Assembly (NCBI GenBank): GCA_043775075.1
Contig: JAYVSS010000158.1
Span: 1-8,117, forward strand
Source of the DNA: JANLQX01 sp043775075
Lineage (GTDB): Bacteria > Actinomycetota > Acidimicrobiia > Acidimicrobiales > JANYDT01
Length of the DNA: 8,117 nt
Direction of reading: 5' to 3'
Part shown: piece by piece, positions 1 to 5,785 of the stretch
How positions within the stretch are numbered: the stretch's first letter is position 1
Layout of the letters: each line of letters begins with the position of its first letter
Translations under genes and position numbers: made by a program
Notes under the pieces: model-generated
Databases searched by the model: none
What the model was told of the DNA's origin: nothing
Seen by the model: the letters and a program-made list of their open reading frames with translations, nothing else

Positions 1-1257
1 GGCGGCCGACGCCTCGCCTTGGGTGGCATCGAGCAGCTCGTCGGGGTCGGGCGGGGTGACGAGCAGGCGAATGTCGAAACGGTCAAGCAATGGCCCCGCG
101 AGCCGGCGGACGTAGCGGCCCCGCGCGGCATCAGAACAACGACACGACGGGGCACCATGCACCTCCCCCGCGGCCACCCCCCACCACCCGCACGGGCACG
201 GATTGGTGGCGGCGACAACCAGAGACATCGCCGGGAGTACCACCGTGGTGGCGGCGCGAGAGATGCGAATGCACCCGTCTTCGAGGGGCTGCCGCAATGC
301 ATCGAGGACAAACGGAGGGAACTCACCAAGTTCGTCGAGGAAGAGCACTCCACGGTGCGCGCACGACAGTTCACCGGGTCGGATGAGCGCCGACCCACCA
401 CCAAGCAAGGCCGGCGCCGACGACGTATGGTGCGGCGCCCGAAACGGCGGCCTCCGGGGCAGACTCCCGCTGTCCACCGCCAGCCCAGCGGCGGAATGAA
501 TACGGAGAACCTCGATCGCCTCGGCGGTTGAAAGATCGGGAAGGATCGAGGTAAGCCGAGTGGCCAGCATTGTTTTGCCAGAGCCGGGGGGACCGGCCAG
601 GAGAAGGTGATGCCCCCCGGCGGCGGAAACTTCCAGGGCCAGGCGCCCCAAGGGTTGCCCGCGAACGTCGCCGAGATCGGTCAGCGCTTCATCAGCTCGG
701 ATCTGAACCGACGCCGGGACGTCAGGCCATGGTTGGAGACCCTGCATGGCGTTGCTGATTTCGGCGAGCGTTGATACCGGTCGAAGGATTCCGCGTCCAA
801 GGAGCGCGACCTCGGCGGCACCCGACATTGGCAGAACCACTTCAAGCCGTTCGTTCGAACGCAGGACGTCGTCGACCAGCGGGACCATCCCGGGTATTCG
901 TCGCACCGATCCGTCCAGACCTAACTCGCCTAAAAATGCGCGGCCCTCCACCCGGTCGGCCGGGAGCTGCCCGGTTGAGACGAGGACGCCAATGGCGATC
1001 GCCAAATCTAAGCCTGCTCCCACTTTGCGCACGGTGGTCGGCGCCAGGTTCACCGTGATGCGTCGCGCTGCCCAGGAAAATCCGCTGGTCAACAAGGCCG
1101 CACGGACCCGATCACGGGCCTCCCGACAGGCCCCATCGGGCTGGCCGACGATAGTGAACGACGGCACTCCGTCGCTCGAATGGACCTCCACCGTGACCGG
1201 CAATCCCTCGATTCCGACAAGCTGGGCCGAGGGCACAATCGCTAAGCATCCACTCAT
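1..1257 (-). CDS. comM: ComM/YifB family Mg-chelatase-like AAA+ ATPase (3' end outside window)
   Basis: ComM is a hexameric AAA+ helicase of the YifB/Mg-chelatase-like family; in naturally transformable bacteria it drives branch migration during integration of incoming DNA. The 419 visible codons have no stop or frameshift. The N-terminal ChlI-like domain covers about residues 1-180. The ATPase core follows, with Walker A GPPGSGKT (222-229), Walker B VLFLDE (304-309), the family signature NPCPCG (352-357) and RRLAGPLLDRFD (384-395) with the expected arginine finger. Cysteines 354, 356, 372 and 374 form the usual Cys cluster. Family members are about 500 residues, so roughly 85 residues lie beyond the left edge. 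The ATG at 1257 is chosen because AAGGAGGAG sits 5 bases upstream and an in-frame TAG lies seven codons before it. In relatives comM follows yraN and precedes dprA; here yraN is separated from it by two plus-strand genes. The role in DNA uptake is known for the family and not demonstrated here. Confidence 0.96.
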   Translation of the reverse strand, partial: MSGCLAIVPSAQLVGIEGLPVTVEVHSSDGVPSFTIVGQPDGACREARDRVRAALLTSGFSWAARRITVNLAPTTVRKVGAGLDLAIAIGVLVSTGQLPADRVEGRAFLGELGLDGSVRRIPGMVPLVDDVLRSNERLEVVLPMSGAAEVALLGRGILRPVSTLAEISNAMQGLQPWPDVPASVQIRADEALTDLGDVRGQPLGRLALEVSAAGGHHLLLAGPPGSGKTMLATRLTSILPDLSTAEAIEVLRIHSAAGLAVDSGSLPRRPPFRAPHHTSSAPALLGGGSALIRPGELSCAHRGVLFLDELGEFPPFVLDALRQPLEDGCIRISRAATTVVLPAMSLVVAATNPCPCGWWGVAAGEVHGAPSCRCSDAARGRYVRRLAGPLLDRFDIRLLVTPPDPDELLDATQGEASAA

Positions 1258-1467
1258 CGGAGCTCCTCCTTCGCCCTACGGGCAAAGACGGTCGCCCTGA
1301 GGCGACGCAAGTGAGGTGAGCCCTACAACGCCGGCTCCGAGTGCATTGTCAACGTACAGGACCCGGTATGACAGTTTCGCGACGCCCGCACGGAGAGCCG
1401 CGCCGTTGCGCCAAACACAGAGCCCGAATCCGAACTTGCGAACGTCAAGCACTGAGAGAATGGCCGT
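1258..1467. promoter_or_regulatory. Divergent intergenic region between comM and the small membrane protein gene
   Basis: These 210 bases must hold promoters for both divergent units. On the minus strand a perfect -35 hexamer TTGACA lies at 1352-1347, but no good -10 follows at 16-18 bases (the best is TTGTAG), so a comM promoter here is tentative. On the plus strand TTGTCA at 1346-1351 overlaps it, with a poor TATGAC at 1367-1372. A GC-rich hairpin (GTCGCC 1291-1296, loop CTGA, GGCGAC 1301-1306) would lie in the comM leader. No recognisable gene is present. Confidence 0.3.
1263..1271 (-). promoter_or_regulatory. Strong ribosome binding site of comM
   Basis: On the minus strand this reads AAGGAGGAG, a near-perfect anti-16S match, ending 5 bases before the comM ATG at 1257. 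It fixes the start codon and is the strongest Shine-Dalgarno sequence I see in the window. Confidence 0.85.
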
Positions 1468-1578
1468 ATGGGGTTCAATCCGAATCGAAAATTCACTCGC
1501 CGTCCGGCTGACCTCTATCTCGTTGTTGGAACCTTGCTCCTCACCATTGCGCTGCTCGCCTGGGCGTTGTTCGCCTAG
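1468..1578 (+). CDS. Small single-pass membrane protein (36 aa)
   Basis: This short frame encodes 36 residues. It begins MGFNPNRKFTRRPADLY, a polar, basic stretch with Arg/Lys at 7, 8, 11 and 12. It continues with an uninterrupted hydrophobic helix (LVVGTLLLTIALLAWALF) running to the last residue before TAG. Basic residues before a C-terminal helix predict an N-in, tail-anchored topology. GAGAGA lies about 8 bases upstream of the ATG as a modest ribosome binding site. An in-frame TGA five codons before the ATG bounds the frame. I recall short actinobacterial hypothetical proteins beginning MGFNPHR with the same layout, which supports a real gene, but function is unknown. The next gene starts 15 bases downstream on the same strand, so the two are probably co-transcribed. 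The main doubt is size: a 36-codon frame can arise by chance, although this composition argues against it. Confidence 0.72.
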   Translation: MGFNPNRKFTRRPADLYLVVGTLLLTIALLAWALFA

Positions 1579-1593
1579 CTCGCTGGTCACACG

Positions 1594-1911
1594 ATGGGGA
1601 AACGAAGAGCGAAAGCTCCAATCGGGTGGGTACCCCCGACCTGGATGGCCCTCGACGCCGATGACGCTGCGGGCGATGTCGCTTACCTCATTCCGGGCAT
1701 CGGGACCTGGTCGGACAACGACCTCGATGTGCGTATTTTGCAGCCGGTCCACGCCACCAAGGCCTACCAATGCCCGGCGTGCAATCACCCGATCCCGAGG
1801 GGGATAGCCAACGTGGTCGTGGTCCCCCGACTCGAGCCTGAACGGCGCCGACATTTCCACGCGCCGTGCTGGACCCGGCTCAAAAAGCAACGCTCACCCC
1901 GGACAACGTGA
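1594..1911 (+). CDS. Small putative zinc-binding protein (CxxC/HxxC), actinobacterial family often labelled 'ATP/GTP-binding'
   Basis: This is a 105-residue soluble protein. The conserved part is the C-terminal half: ATKAYQCPACNHPI (54-67) followed by RRHFHAPCW (85-93). Cys60, Cys63, His89 and Cys92 are suitable zinc ligands, with His65 and His87 nearby. The pattern matches a conserved actinobacterial family that databases often name 'ATP/GTP-binding protein'; I see no P-loop, so that name looks unjustified. The tail is basic (KKQRSPRTT). The ATG at 1594 is the only reasonable start because an in-frame TAG lies 15 bases upstream (the same TAG that ends the preceding small gene); there is no good Shine-Dalgarno sequence, so coupling to the upstream gene is plausible. 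The stop is 8 bases from the end of convergent yraN. Biological role unknown. Confidence 0.85.
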   Translation: MGKRRAKAPIGWVPPTWMALDADDAAGDVAYLIPGIGTWSDNDLDVRILQPVHATKAYQCPACNHPIPRGIANVVVVPRLEPERRRHFHAPCWTRLKKQRSPRTT

Positions 1912-1919
1912 GGCTCCTG

Positions 1920-2270
1920 TCAGGTGACATCGGTGATGATCTCCCACGTCCCGTCCACCCAACTGGCGACGTCCACCCGCAAGCGGTTTTCCAGCTGTTG
2001 ATGTTCCGCCAGGTACGCCCTACCCAAACGGTGAAGCCGGGCCAGCTTGGCCGGGGTAATTGCGTCGAGTCCAGTCCCAAAGCGCGCTGACGATCTTGCC
2101 TTGACCTCGACCACGACCACCACATCGTCCAGACGGGCGACAACGTCGAGTTCGCCCGATTTGGTGCGCCAATTTCTGGCCAGAACCTTGTAGCCCTGTG
2201 CCTCGTACCAACCAGCGATTGCTTCTTCGGCCGCCGCCCCTAGCGCCGCCGCTCGCGGATTCTTCGCCAC
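1920..2270 (-). CDS. yraN: YraN family (UPF0102) endonuclease-fold protein
   Basis: A 116-residue protein of the UPF0102/YraN family, which adopts a restriction-endonuclease-like (Holliday-junction resolvase-like) fold. The family signatures are present: an N-terminal G-x(3)-E-x-(A)-x(3)-Y block around 11-22, GELD at 39-42, and EVKAR at 55-59 on a hydrophobic strand. Asp42, Glu55 and Lys57 form the expected PD-(D/E)xK-like site. Full family length. The ATG at 2270 begins 3 bases after the DUF2469 stop, with GAGGA inside the end of that gene as ribosome binding site, so the two are translationally linked. In relatives comM follows directly on the same strand; here the gene instead runs into a convergent plus-strand gene. 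Nuclease activity is inferred from the fold and its physiological role is unsettled. Confidence 0.93.
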   Translation of the reverse strand: MAKNPRAAALGAAAEEAIAGWYEAQGYKVLARNWRTKSGELDVVARLDDVVVVVEVKARSSARFGTGLDAITPAKLARLHRLGRAYLAEHQQLENRLRVDVASWVDGTWEIITDVT

Positions 2271-2273
2271 CGA

Positions 2274-2576
2274 TCAGTCCTCGGGTTGGGCGAGCTGTTC
2301 GATGTTCACATCCTTGAACGTAAGCACACGTACTTTTGCGACGAACCGAGCCGGCCCTGGACGATAGATGTCCCAGACCCATGCGTCGGTCAGATTGAGC
2401 TCAAACCACGTGCGCCCGCTGCCATCATTTCGGGGCTCCAAATTCACGCCGTTGGCCAGATAGAACCGCCGCTCCGTCTCAACGATGTGGGTGTAAGTCT
2501 TGACGACGTCTTTGTACTCTCGAAAGAGTTGCAGCTCGAGTTCAGACTCGTAACGCTCAAGATCCTCAGCACTCAT
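2274..2576 (-). CDS. DUF2469 family protein (actinobacterial conserved hypothetical)
   Basis: A 100-residue acidic protein of the DUF2469 family, nearly restricted to Actinomycetota and of unknown function. Conserved blocks are visible: MSAEDLERYESELELQLFRE at the N-terminus, the VVETERRFYLAN segment, and TDAWVWDIYRP followed by VRVLTFKDVNIEQL near the end. I chose the ATG at 2576 because family members begin at MSAEDLE. A TTG at 2594, immediately after the lepB stop, would add six residues (MSGSVC) without family support. Neither start has a strong Shine-Dalgarno sequence, so translation is probably coupled to lepB 18 bases upstream. In many actinobacteria rnhB lies between lepB and this gene; it is absent here. 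Confidence 0.93.
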   Translation of the reverse strand: MSAEDLERYESELELQLFREYKDVVKTYTHIVETERRFYLANGVNLEPRNDGSGRTWFELNLTDAWVWDIYRPGPARFVAKVRVLTFKDVNIEQLAQPED

Positions 2577-2594
2577 ACAAACACTGCCCGACAA

Positions 2595-3185
2595 TCACGG
2601 GTGGCCAAACCGAGTGAACGGCCAAACCCGCAGAACCGCGGGCCCAATGATCGCCGACCGCTTGATGAAATGGGTGGTGTCGAAATAGCGGCTGTCTTTG
2701 GAGTCACTGCGATTGTCCCCCATCACCCAATACGAATCTTTGGGGACGGTGAGCTTGCTGCCACCGGGCCAATCCGTGACGACGTCGTTCGGGAGCCACG
2801 GTTCGATCAACCGTTTGTCGTTGATCCAGACGCTGCCCTCTTTGACCTCGATGGTCTCGCCCGGAAGCCCGATCACCCGCTTGATGAAGTGCCGATCTTT
2901 TCGTTGACGAGCGCCGACGAGTTCGAACAACGACTGAAACGGCCGGGCGATGGAGCTGGGCTTCGGACCGTTGTAGTCCGGGTTTTCGAACACGATGATG
3001 TCGGAGCGACGTGGATCACGGAGGCGGTACGTCATACGCGACACGAGGACCCGGTCGTTGACCTTCAGCGTGGGGACCATCGATTCCGACGGAATGTAAA
3101 ACGCCAGCCCGACGAAGGCTCGGATCAGCGATGCAAGCACGATGGCCACCACGGCCAAAATCGCGTACTCGCGTACGTCTCTCAT
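2595..3185 (-). CDS. lepB: Signal peptidase I
   Basis: Type I signal peptidase (peptidase S26), a membrane-anchored serine/lysine protease that removes signal peptides outside the cytoplasmic membrane. One transmembrane helix spans about 7-27. Box B is IPSESMVPTL (31-40) with catalytic Ser35; box D is HFIKRVIGLPGE (99-110) with general base Lys102; box E is GDNRSDSKDSR (156-166). The length of 196 is normal. An insertion around 71-98 between the first domain-II strands is variable in the family. The ATG at 3185 is the only ATG, GTG or TTG in frame after an upstream TAA at 3368-3366, but it has no Shine-Dalgarno sequence. The frame stays open upstream with a coding-like composition, so the real protein may be longer (see separate entry). 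It lies between rplS and DUF2469, the usual actinobacterial position. The exported Pro/Ala-rich protein in this window would be one possible substrate (inference). Confidence 0.95.
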   Translation of the reverse strand: MRDVREYAILAVVAIVLASLIRAFVGLAFYIPSESMVPTLKVNDRVLVSRMTYRLRDPRRSDIIVFENPDYNGPKPSSIARPFQSLFELVGARQRKDRHFIKRVIGLPGETIEVKEGSVWINDKRLIEPWLPNDVVTDWPGGSKLTVPKDSYWVMGDNRSDSKDSRYFDTTHFIKRSAIIGPAVLRVWPFTRFGHP

Positions 3186-3332
3186 GGTCGGAGCAGACCG
3201 ACGCGCCCGCCCGACGGCAGCGTTGGAAGCCGCGCCCTTCGCATCCGGGCCGGAAGGCCCGACCTCGGAGGAAACCGGCAGTGACGAAGGATCGCCGTCG
3301 GCCGGCGTCTGCGTCTCGTTCAGAGAACTCAG
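3186..3332 (-). other. Possible N-terminal extension of lepB from a CTG start, or a 143-base rplS-lepB spacer
   Basis: Reading in the lepB frame, these 49 codons contain no stop and spell a Ser/Pro/Gly/acidic tail (LSSLNETQTPADGDP at the start, AAVGRARRSAP just before the annotated Met). Many actinobacterial signal peptidases have such a disordered cytoplasmic tail with basic residues before the membrane helix. There is no ATG, GTG or TTG in the segment. The first candidate is CTG at 3332-3330, which overlaps the rplS stop as CTGA, with AAGGAG 14 bases upstream, somewhat far for a ribosome binding site. Another CTG lies at 3323-3321. If the tail is not translated, this is an untranslated spacer with no clear promoter or terminator. 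Confidence 0.35.
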
Positions 3333-3679
3333 CGGCTGAACCGCTTCTCCTTGATCTTGGCGGCCTTACCCTGCAGGTCACGGAGGTAATACAGTTTCGC
3401 GCGGCGCACGTCGCCCCGGGTAACGACCTCGATCATGTTGATCGTGGGTGCGTGGACTGGGAAGGTGCGCTCGACGCCGACGCCGTAGCTGACCTTACGA
3501 ACCTTGAAGGTTTCGCGGATACCGTCTCCAGCCCGACCTATCACGTGACCCTGGAAGATCTGAATGCGCTCCTTGTTGCCTTCGACGACGCGTACGTGCA
3601 CCTTGACCAGGTCCCCGGCCTGGAAGTCCGGAATGTCCGCCTTGAGGCTGGCTTTGTCGATGAAGTCGGTCAGTTGCAT
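3329..3679 (-). CDS. rplS: 50S ribosomal protein L19 (bL19)
   Basis: bL19 sits at the 30S-50S interface of the ribosome. The 116 residues match the family end to end: the N-terminal helix (MQLTDFIDKASLKADIPDF), the GDLVKVHVRVVEG strand, RIQIFQGHVIGR, TFKVRKVSYGVGVERTFPVH, and the basic C-terminus GDVRRAKLYYLRDLQGKAAKIKEKRFSR (89-116). Full length and intact. The ATG at 3679 is preceded by CGGAG (3691-3687) at 7 bases spacing. trmD lies upstream, the classic trmD-rplS arrangement, separated by 133 bases of repeat-rich leader. lepB follows. Confidence 0.98.
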   Translation of the reverse strand: MQLTDFIDKASLKADIPDFQAGDLVKVHVRVVEGNKERIQIFQGHVIGRAGDGIRETFKVRKVSYGVGVERTFPVHAPTINMIEVVTRGDVRRAKLYYLRDLQGKAAKIKEKRFSR

Positions 3680-3812
3680 TTCGGTACTCCGGGGCAGTCC
3701 AGGTTCAGGGCGGGTTCAGGGCGGGTTCAGGCGTTCGAACGGTGTTCGAGACGAACCCTGGGGTCGTTTTCTTAAAGCCCCGAAAGATTACTCGGTCACA
3801 CCGACCCGGTGA
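3680..3812 (-). promoter_or_regulatory. Repeat- and hairpin-rich leader upstream of rplS
   Basis: The trmD-rplS gap of 133 bases is dense in short inverted repeats on the minus strand. GGGTTC at 3758-3753 can pair with GAACCC at 3728-3723 or, alternatively, with the identical copy at 3717-3712. Within it lie GTTCG/CGAAC (3756-3752 with 3748-3744) and the 10-bp palindrome CGTTCGAACG (3741-3732). Closer to trmD, TCGGT-GTG-ACCGA (3804-3792) forms a short hairpin, and TAATCT (3790-3785) resembles a -10 box for an internal rplS promoter, without a good -35. Autoregulatory leaders are known for L19 in other phyla; this one does not obviously match them. I do not see a classical stem plus U-tract terminator. 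Confidence 0.4.
3702..3731. repeat. 11-bp tandem repeat, 2.7 copies, in the rplS leader
   Basis: The unit GGTTCAGGGCG (plus strand) occurs exactly at 3702-3712 and 3713-3723, with the first 8 bases again at 3724-3731. It lies 12-41 bases before the rplS ribosome binding site. The copies provide alternative pairing partners for GGGTTC at 3758-3753. Confidence 0.9.
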
Positions 3813-4634
3813 TCACGCCGTCGACTCATTTTCGACGAACGAACCTTCAACCGCGAAGCCGTCAAGAACCAGTCCGAATTCGTTCAGGGCCTTCTGTTCG
3901 GCTTTTGTCAGCGCACCCCGGGCGACAAGCAGGTCGGGCCGAAGTCTGGCGGTGCGCACAAGCGATTGGGCGTGGCGCCATCGAGCGACCCGAGCATGGT
4001 CGCCCGATCGAAGAACGTCGGGCACTTCCCAGCCGCGGAACTCCGCCGGTCGGGTGTACTGCGGATGCTCAAGGAGCCCGTCGGAAAAGCTCTCCACCAC
4101 GGCGGATTCGGCGTTGCCCATGACCCCCGGAATTAGGCGTCCGACCGCCTCGGCGATGGCCATTGCCGCCACTTCTCCCCCACCGAGGACAACATCACCA
4201 ATGGAGAGTTCCCCATCCGCTAGGTGCTCATGGATTCGCTCGTCAAACCCCTCGTAACGTCCGCACACGAGCGAGAAACCACCCCGATCGACGAGCACGG
4301 CGGCAAGTTCTTGGGCCACCGCCTGCGTTAGGCGTCGGCCTCCGGGTCCCAGAAGAAAGAGCGGTCGGTGAGCCGTTCCTTCGGCGAACGCGGTCTCCAC
4401 GGCCTCGAACATCGGTCCCGGAGCGAGGACCATGCCGGCGCCTCCGCCGAACGGCGAATCGTCTACGGCCTGGTGGACCCCGATACCGAATCGACGCAGA
4501 TCGTGGGCTCGCACGTCGAGTACACCGCTTGCTCGCGCCTTACCGAGCAAACTTGTCGATGCGTGCGCCTCGATGAGGCCGGGAAAGAGGGTGAAGACGC
4601 TGATTCGCGGCGCGGAATCGGTAGGGCCTGTCAC
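3813..4634 (-). CDS. trmD: tRNA (guanine37-N1)-methyltransferase
   Basis: TrmD transfers a methyl group from S-adenosylmethionine to N1 of G37 next to the anticodon, preventing +1 frameshifting. It works as a dimer with a trefoil-knot (SPOUT) fold. Visible motifs: ISVFTLFPGL (11-20), HDLRRFG and VDDSPFGGGAGMVL (about 44-70), LLGPGGRRL (94-102), the knot GRYEGFDERI (125-134) with SIGDVVLGGGE (144-154), and ESFSDGLLEHPQYTRP (181-196), whose Asp185 corresponds to the family catalytic Asp. The 273 residues include a slightly long N-terminus. I chose the GTG at 4634 because it overlaps the TGA of the upstream oxidoreductase (GTGA) and has AGGGA about 6 bases upstream; the frame stays open further upstream but inside that gene. 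In relatives rimM normally precedes it; here an oxidoreductase does. Confidence 0.96.
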   Translation of the reverse strand: MTGPTDSAPRISVFTLFPGLIEAHASTSLLGKARASGVLDVRAHDLRRFGIGVHQAVDDSPFGGGAGMVLAPGPMFEAVETAFAEGTAHRPLFLLGPGGRRLTQAVAQELAAVLVDRGGFSLVCGRYEGFDERIHEHLADGELSIGDVVLGGGEVAAMAIAEAVGRLIPGVMGNAESAVVESFSDGLLEHPQYTRPAEFRGWEVPDVLRSGDHARVARWRHAQSLVRTARLRPDLLVARGALTKAEQKALNEFGLVLDGFAVEGSFVENESTA

Positions 4635-5785
4635 GCGATTCCCTGGTCGACCGGGTACACGAGACCGATTCGGCTCCGGACGTCGTCGAGAAGCCCCATC
4701 ATCCGAACGGTGTCCGCCAATGGCCATTCGGGGCTCTCCAGCCGACCCGCAGCAACGCATCGCCCCACCTCCTCGGCCTCGTACCGATATCCCGCACCCG
4801 CCGACAGATCCACGAATGGTTCGTCGTTGTGAGAAAACTGATCAGCAAGACGAATACGAAGTTGCCGCGCCGGCCCGCTACCCAACACTCGGAGAACCTT
4901 CGCCGGTAACCGATCAACGGTACTTAGGAGCGGCGAACCTGATTGATCGAGGTCGGCCAGCGCTCGGGCCCAGGTGGATGGCGTGCTGGTTTTGTGCGAC
5001 GACACGGAGAGCCGCCGCGGGGCATACATCGGACCATGCACGGTGATGCGGCCCTCGGTGCCGTCGATAACGGTTCGACAGGGCGTGCGGCGACGCTGCG
5101 AGGCATGCAGGAGCGACACTGCGCCACCCTCGTGGTGCAGACGCAGGCCGGTTGCCTCGTCCACCCCGCTGGGCGAAAATGATGCATCGGCGTCGAACGA
5201 TGTGGGCCAGCCAAGCATGCCGATCGCCCATGCCAGCGGATAGACGCCAATATCGAGCAGCGCTCCGCCACCACGTGCAGGGTCCCACAACCGATGCGAC
5301 GGATCGAAGGAGGAAGCATGCCCAAAATCAGCGCGCAGCTCAACAACCGATCCAATACGTCCACTTACAATAAGTTCACTTACTTTTTCGAAAAGTGGGA
5401 AGAAACGGGTCCACATCGCTTCCATGACGAATAGGCGAACCTCGGCCGCGACGTCGCCAACCCGGCGAGCTTCGGCTGCCGACAACGCCATCGGCTTCTC
5501 AATGAGAACGTGCTTGCCCGCCCGAAGACAGAGAAGGGCGTCTTCAACATGACGGGCGTGGGGCGTGGCTATGTAGATCGCGTCCACGTTCGCATCCTTG
5601 ACCAATGCCTCATATGATCCGTGTGCATACGGTATTGCTCGCCGAGCGGCGAAGTCCACGGCCCGTTGGCGATCGCGGGAGCCAACCGCAACAAGCTGCG
5701 CGCCGGCGACATACCGCAGATCGTCGGCAAAGGCCCCGGCGATGTTCCCCGGCCCCAGGATCCCCCATCGCAGCGGCGCCGTCAT
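4631..5785 (-). CDS. Gfo/Idh/MocA family oxidoreductase, dihydrodiol/xylose dehydrogenase-like
   Basis: A 384-residue NAD(P)-dependent oxidoreductase. The Rossmann domain starts GILGPGNIAGAF (8-19). IATPHARHVEDAL lies at 72-84 and the lysine signature IEKPMA at 95-100. The C-terminal alpha/beta domain has VMEAMWTRFFP (120-130) and GGGALLDIGVYPL (172-184). These last two blocks are typical of the subgroup containing dimeric dihydrodiol dehydrogenase and bacterial xylose dehydrogenases, where Tyr (here Tyr182) replaces the usual His; Lys97 and Tyr182 are the likely catalytic pair. The substrate is probably a sugar or similar polyol, not assignable from sequence. I chose the ATG at 5785 because it overlaps the preceding stop as ATGA; a GTG three codons upstream is possible. 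Its own stop overlaps the trmD start, so it is sandwiched in a tightly coupled operon. Confidence 0.9.
   Translation of the reverse strand: MTAPLRWGILGPGNIAGAFADDLRYVAGAQLVAVGSRDRQRAVDFAARRAIPYAHGSYEALVKDANVDAIYIATPHARHVEDALLCLRAGKHVLIEKPMALSAAEARRVGDVAAEVRLFVMEAMWTRFFPLFEKVSELIVSGRIGSVVELRADFGHASSFDPSHRLWDPARGGGALLDIGVYPLAWAIGMLGWPTSFDADASFSPSGVDEATGLRLHHEGGAVSLLHASQRRRTPCRTVIDGTEGRITVHGPMYAPRRLSVSSHKTSTPSTWARALADLDQSGSPLLSTVDRLPAKVLRVLGSGPARQLRIRLADQFSHNDEPFVDLSAGAGYRYEAEEVGRCVAAGRLESPEWPLADTVRMMGLLDDVRSRIGLVYPVDQGIA

Noticed and set aside
19..531. Long plus-strand open frames across 19-1300
   Set aside because: They are Arg/Pro-rich shadows of comM, which is intact and shows all ATPase motifs on the minus strand.
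1276..1890. A 204-codon minus-strand open frame ending 18 bases before comM
   Set aside because: It runs antisense to the recognised CxxC/HxxC protein gene and to the small membrane protein gene. Its translation is not family-like and it lacks a ribosome binding site. A shorter version confined to about 1276-1460 cannot be excluded but has no support.
1918..1929. Palindrome TGTCA-GG-TGACA at the convergent gene ends as a bidirectional terminator
   Set aside because: The 2-base centre cannot form an RNA loop, the stem is short and no U-tract follows.
2286..3284. A 332-codon plus-strand open frame
   Set aside because: It is antisense to DUF2469 and lepB, both clearly recognised; long antisense frames are common in GC-rich DNA.
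3813..3830. A rho-independent terminator after trmD
   Set aside because: Only short hairpins without a U-tract are present, and the conserved trmD-rplS arrangement suggests read-through.
4635..4760. Upstream extension of trmD to an earlier start at 4760
   Set aside because: The extra 42 residues are Arg/Ser-rich, lie inside the oxidoreductase gene and have no TrmD similarity; the GTGA overlap at 4634 is a better start.
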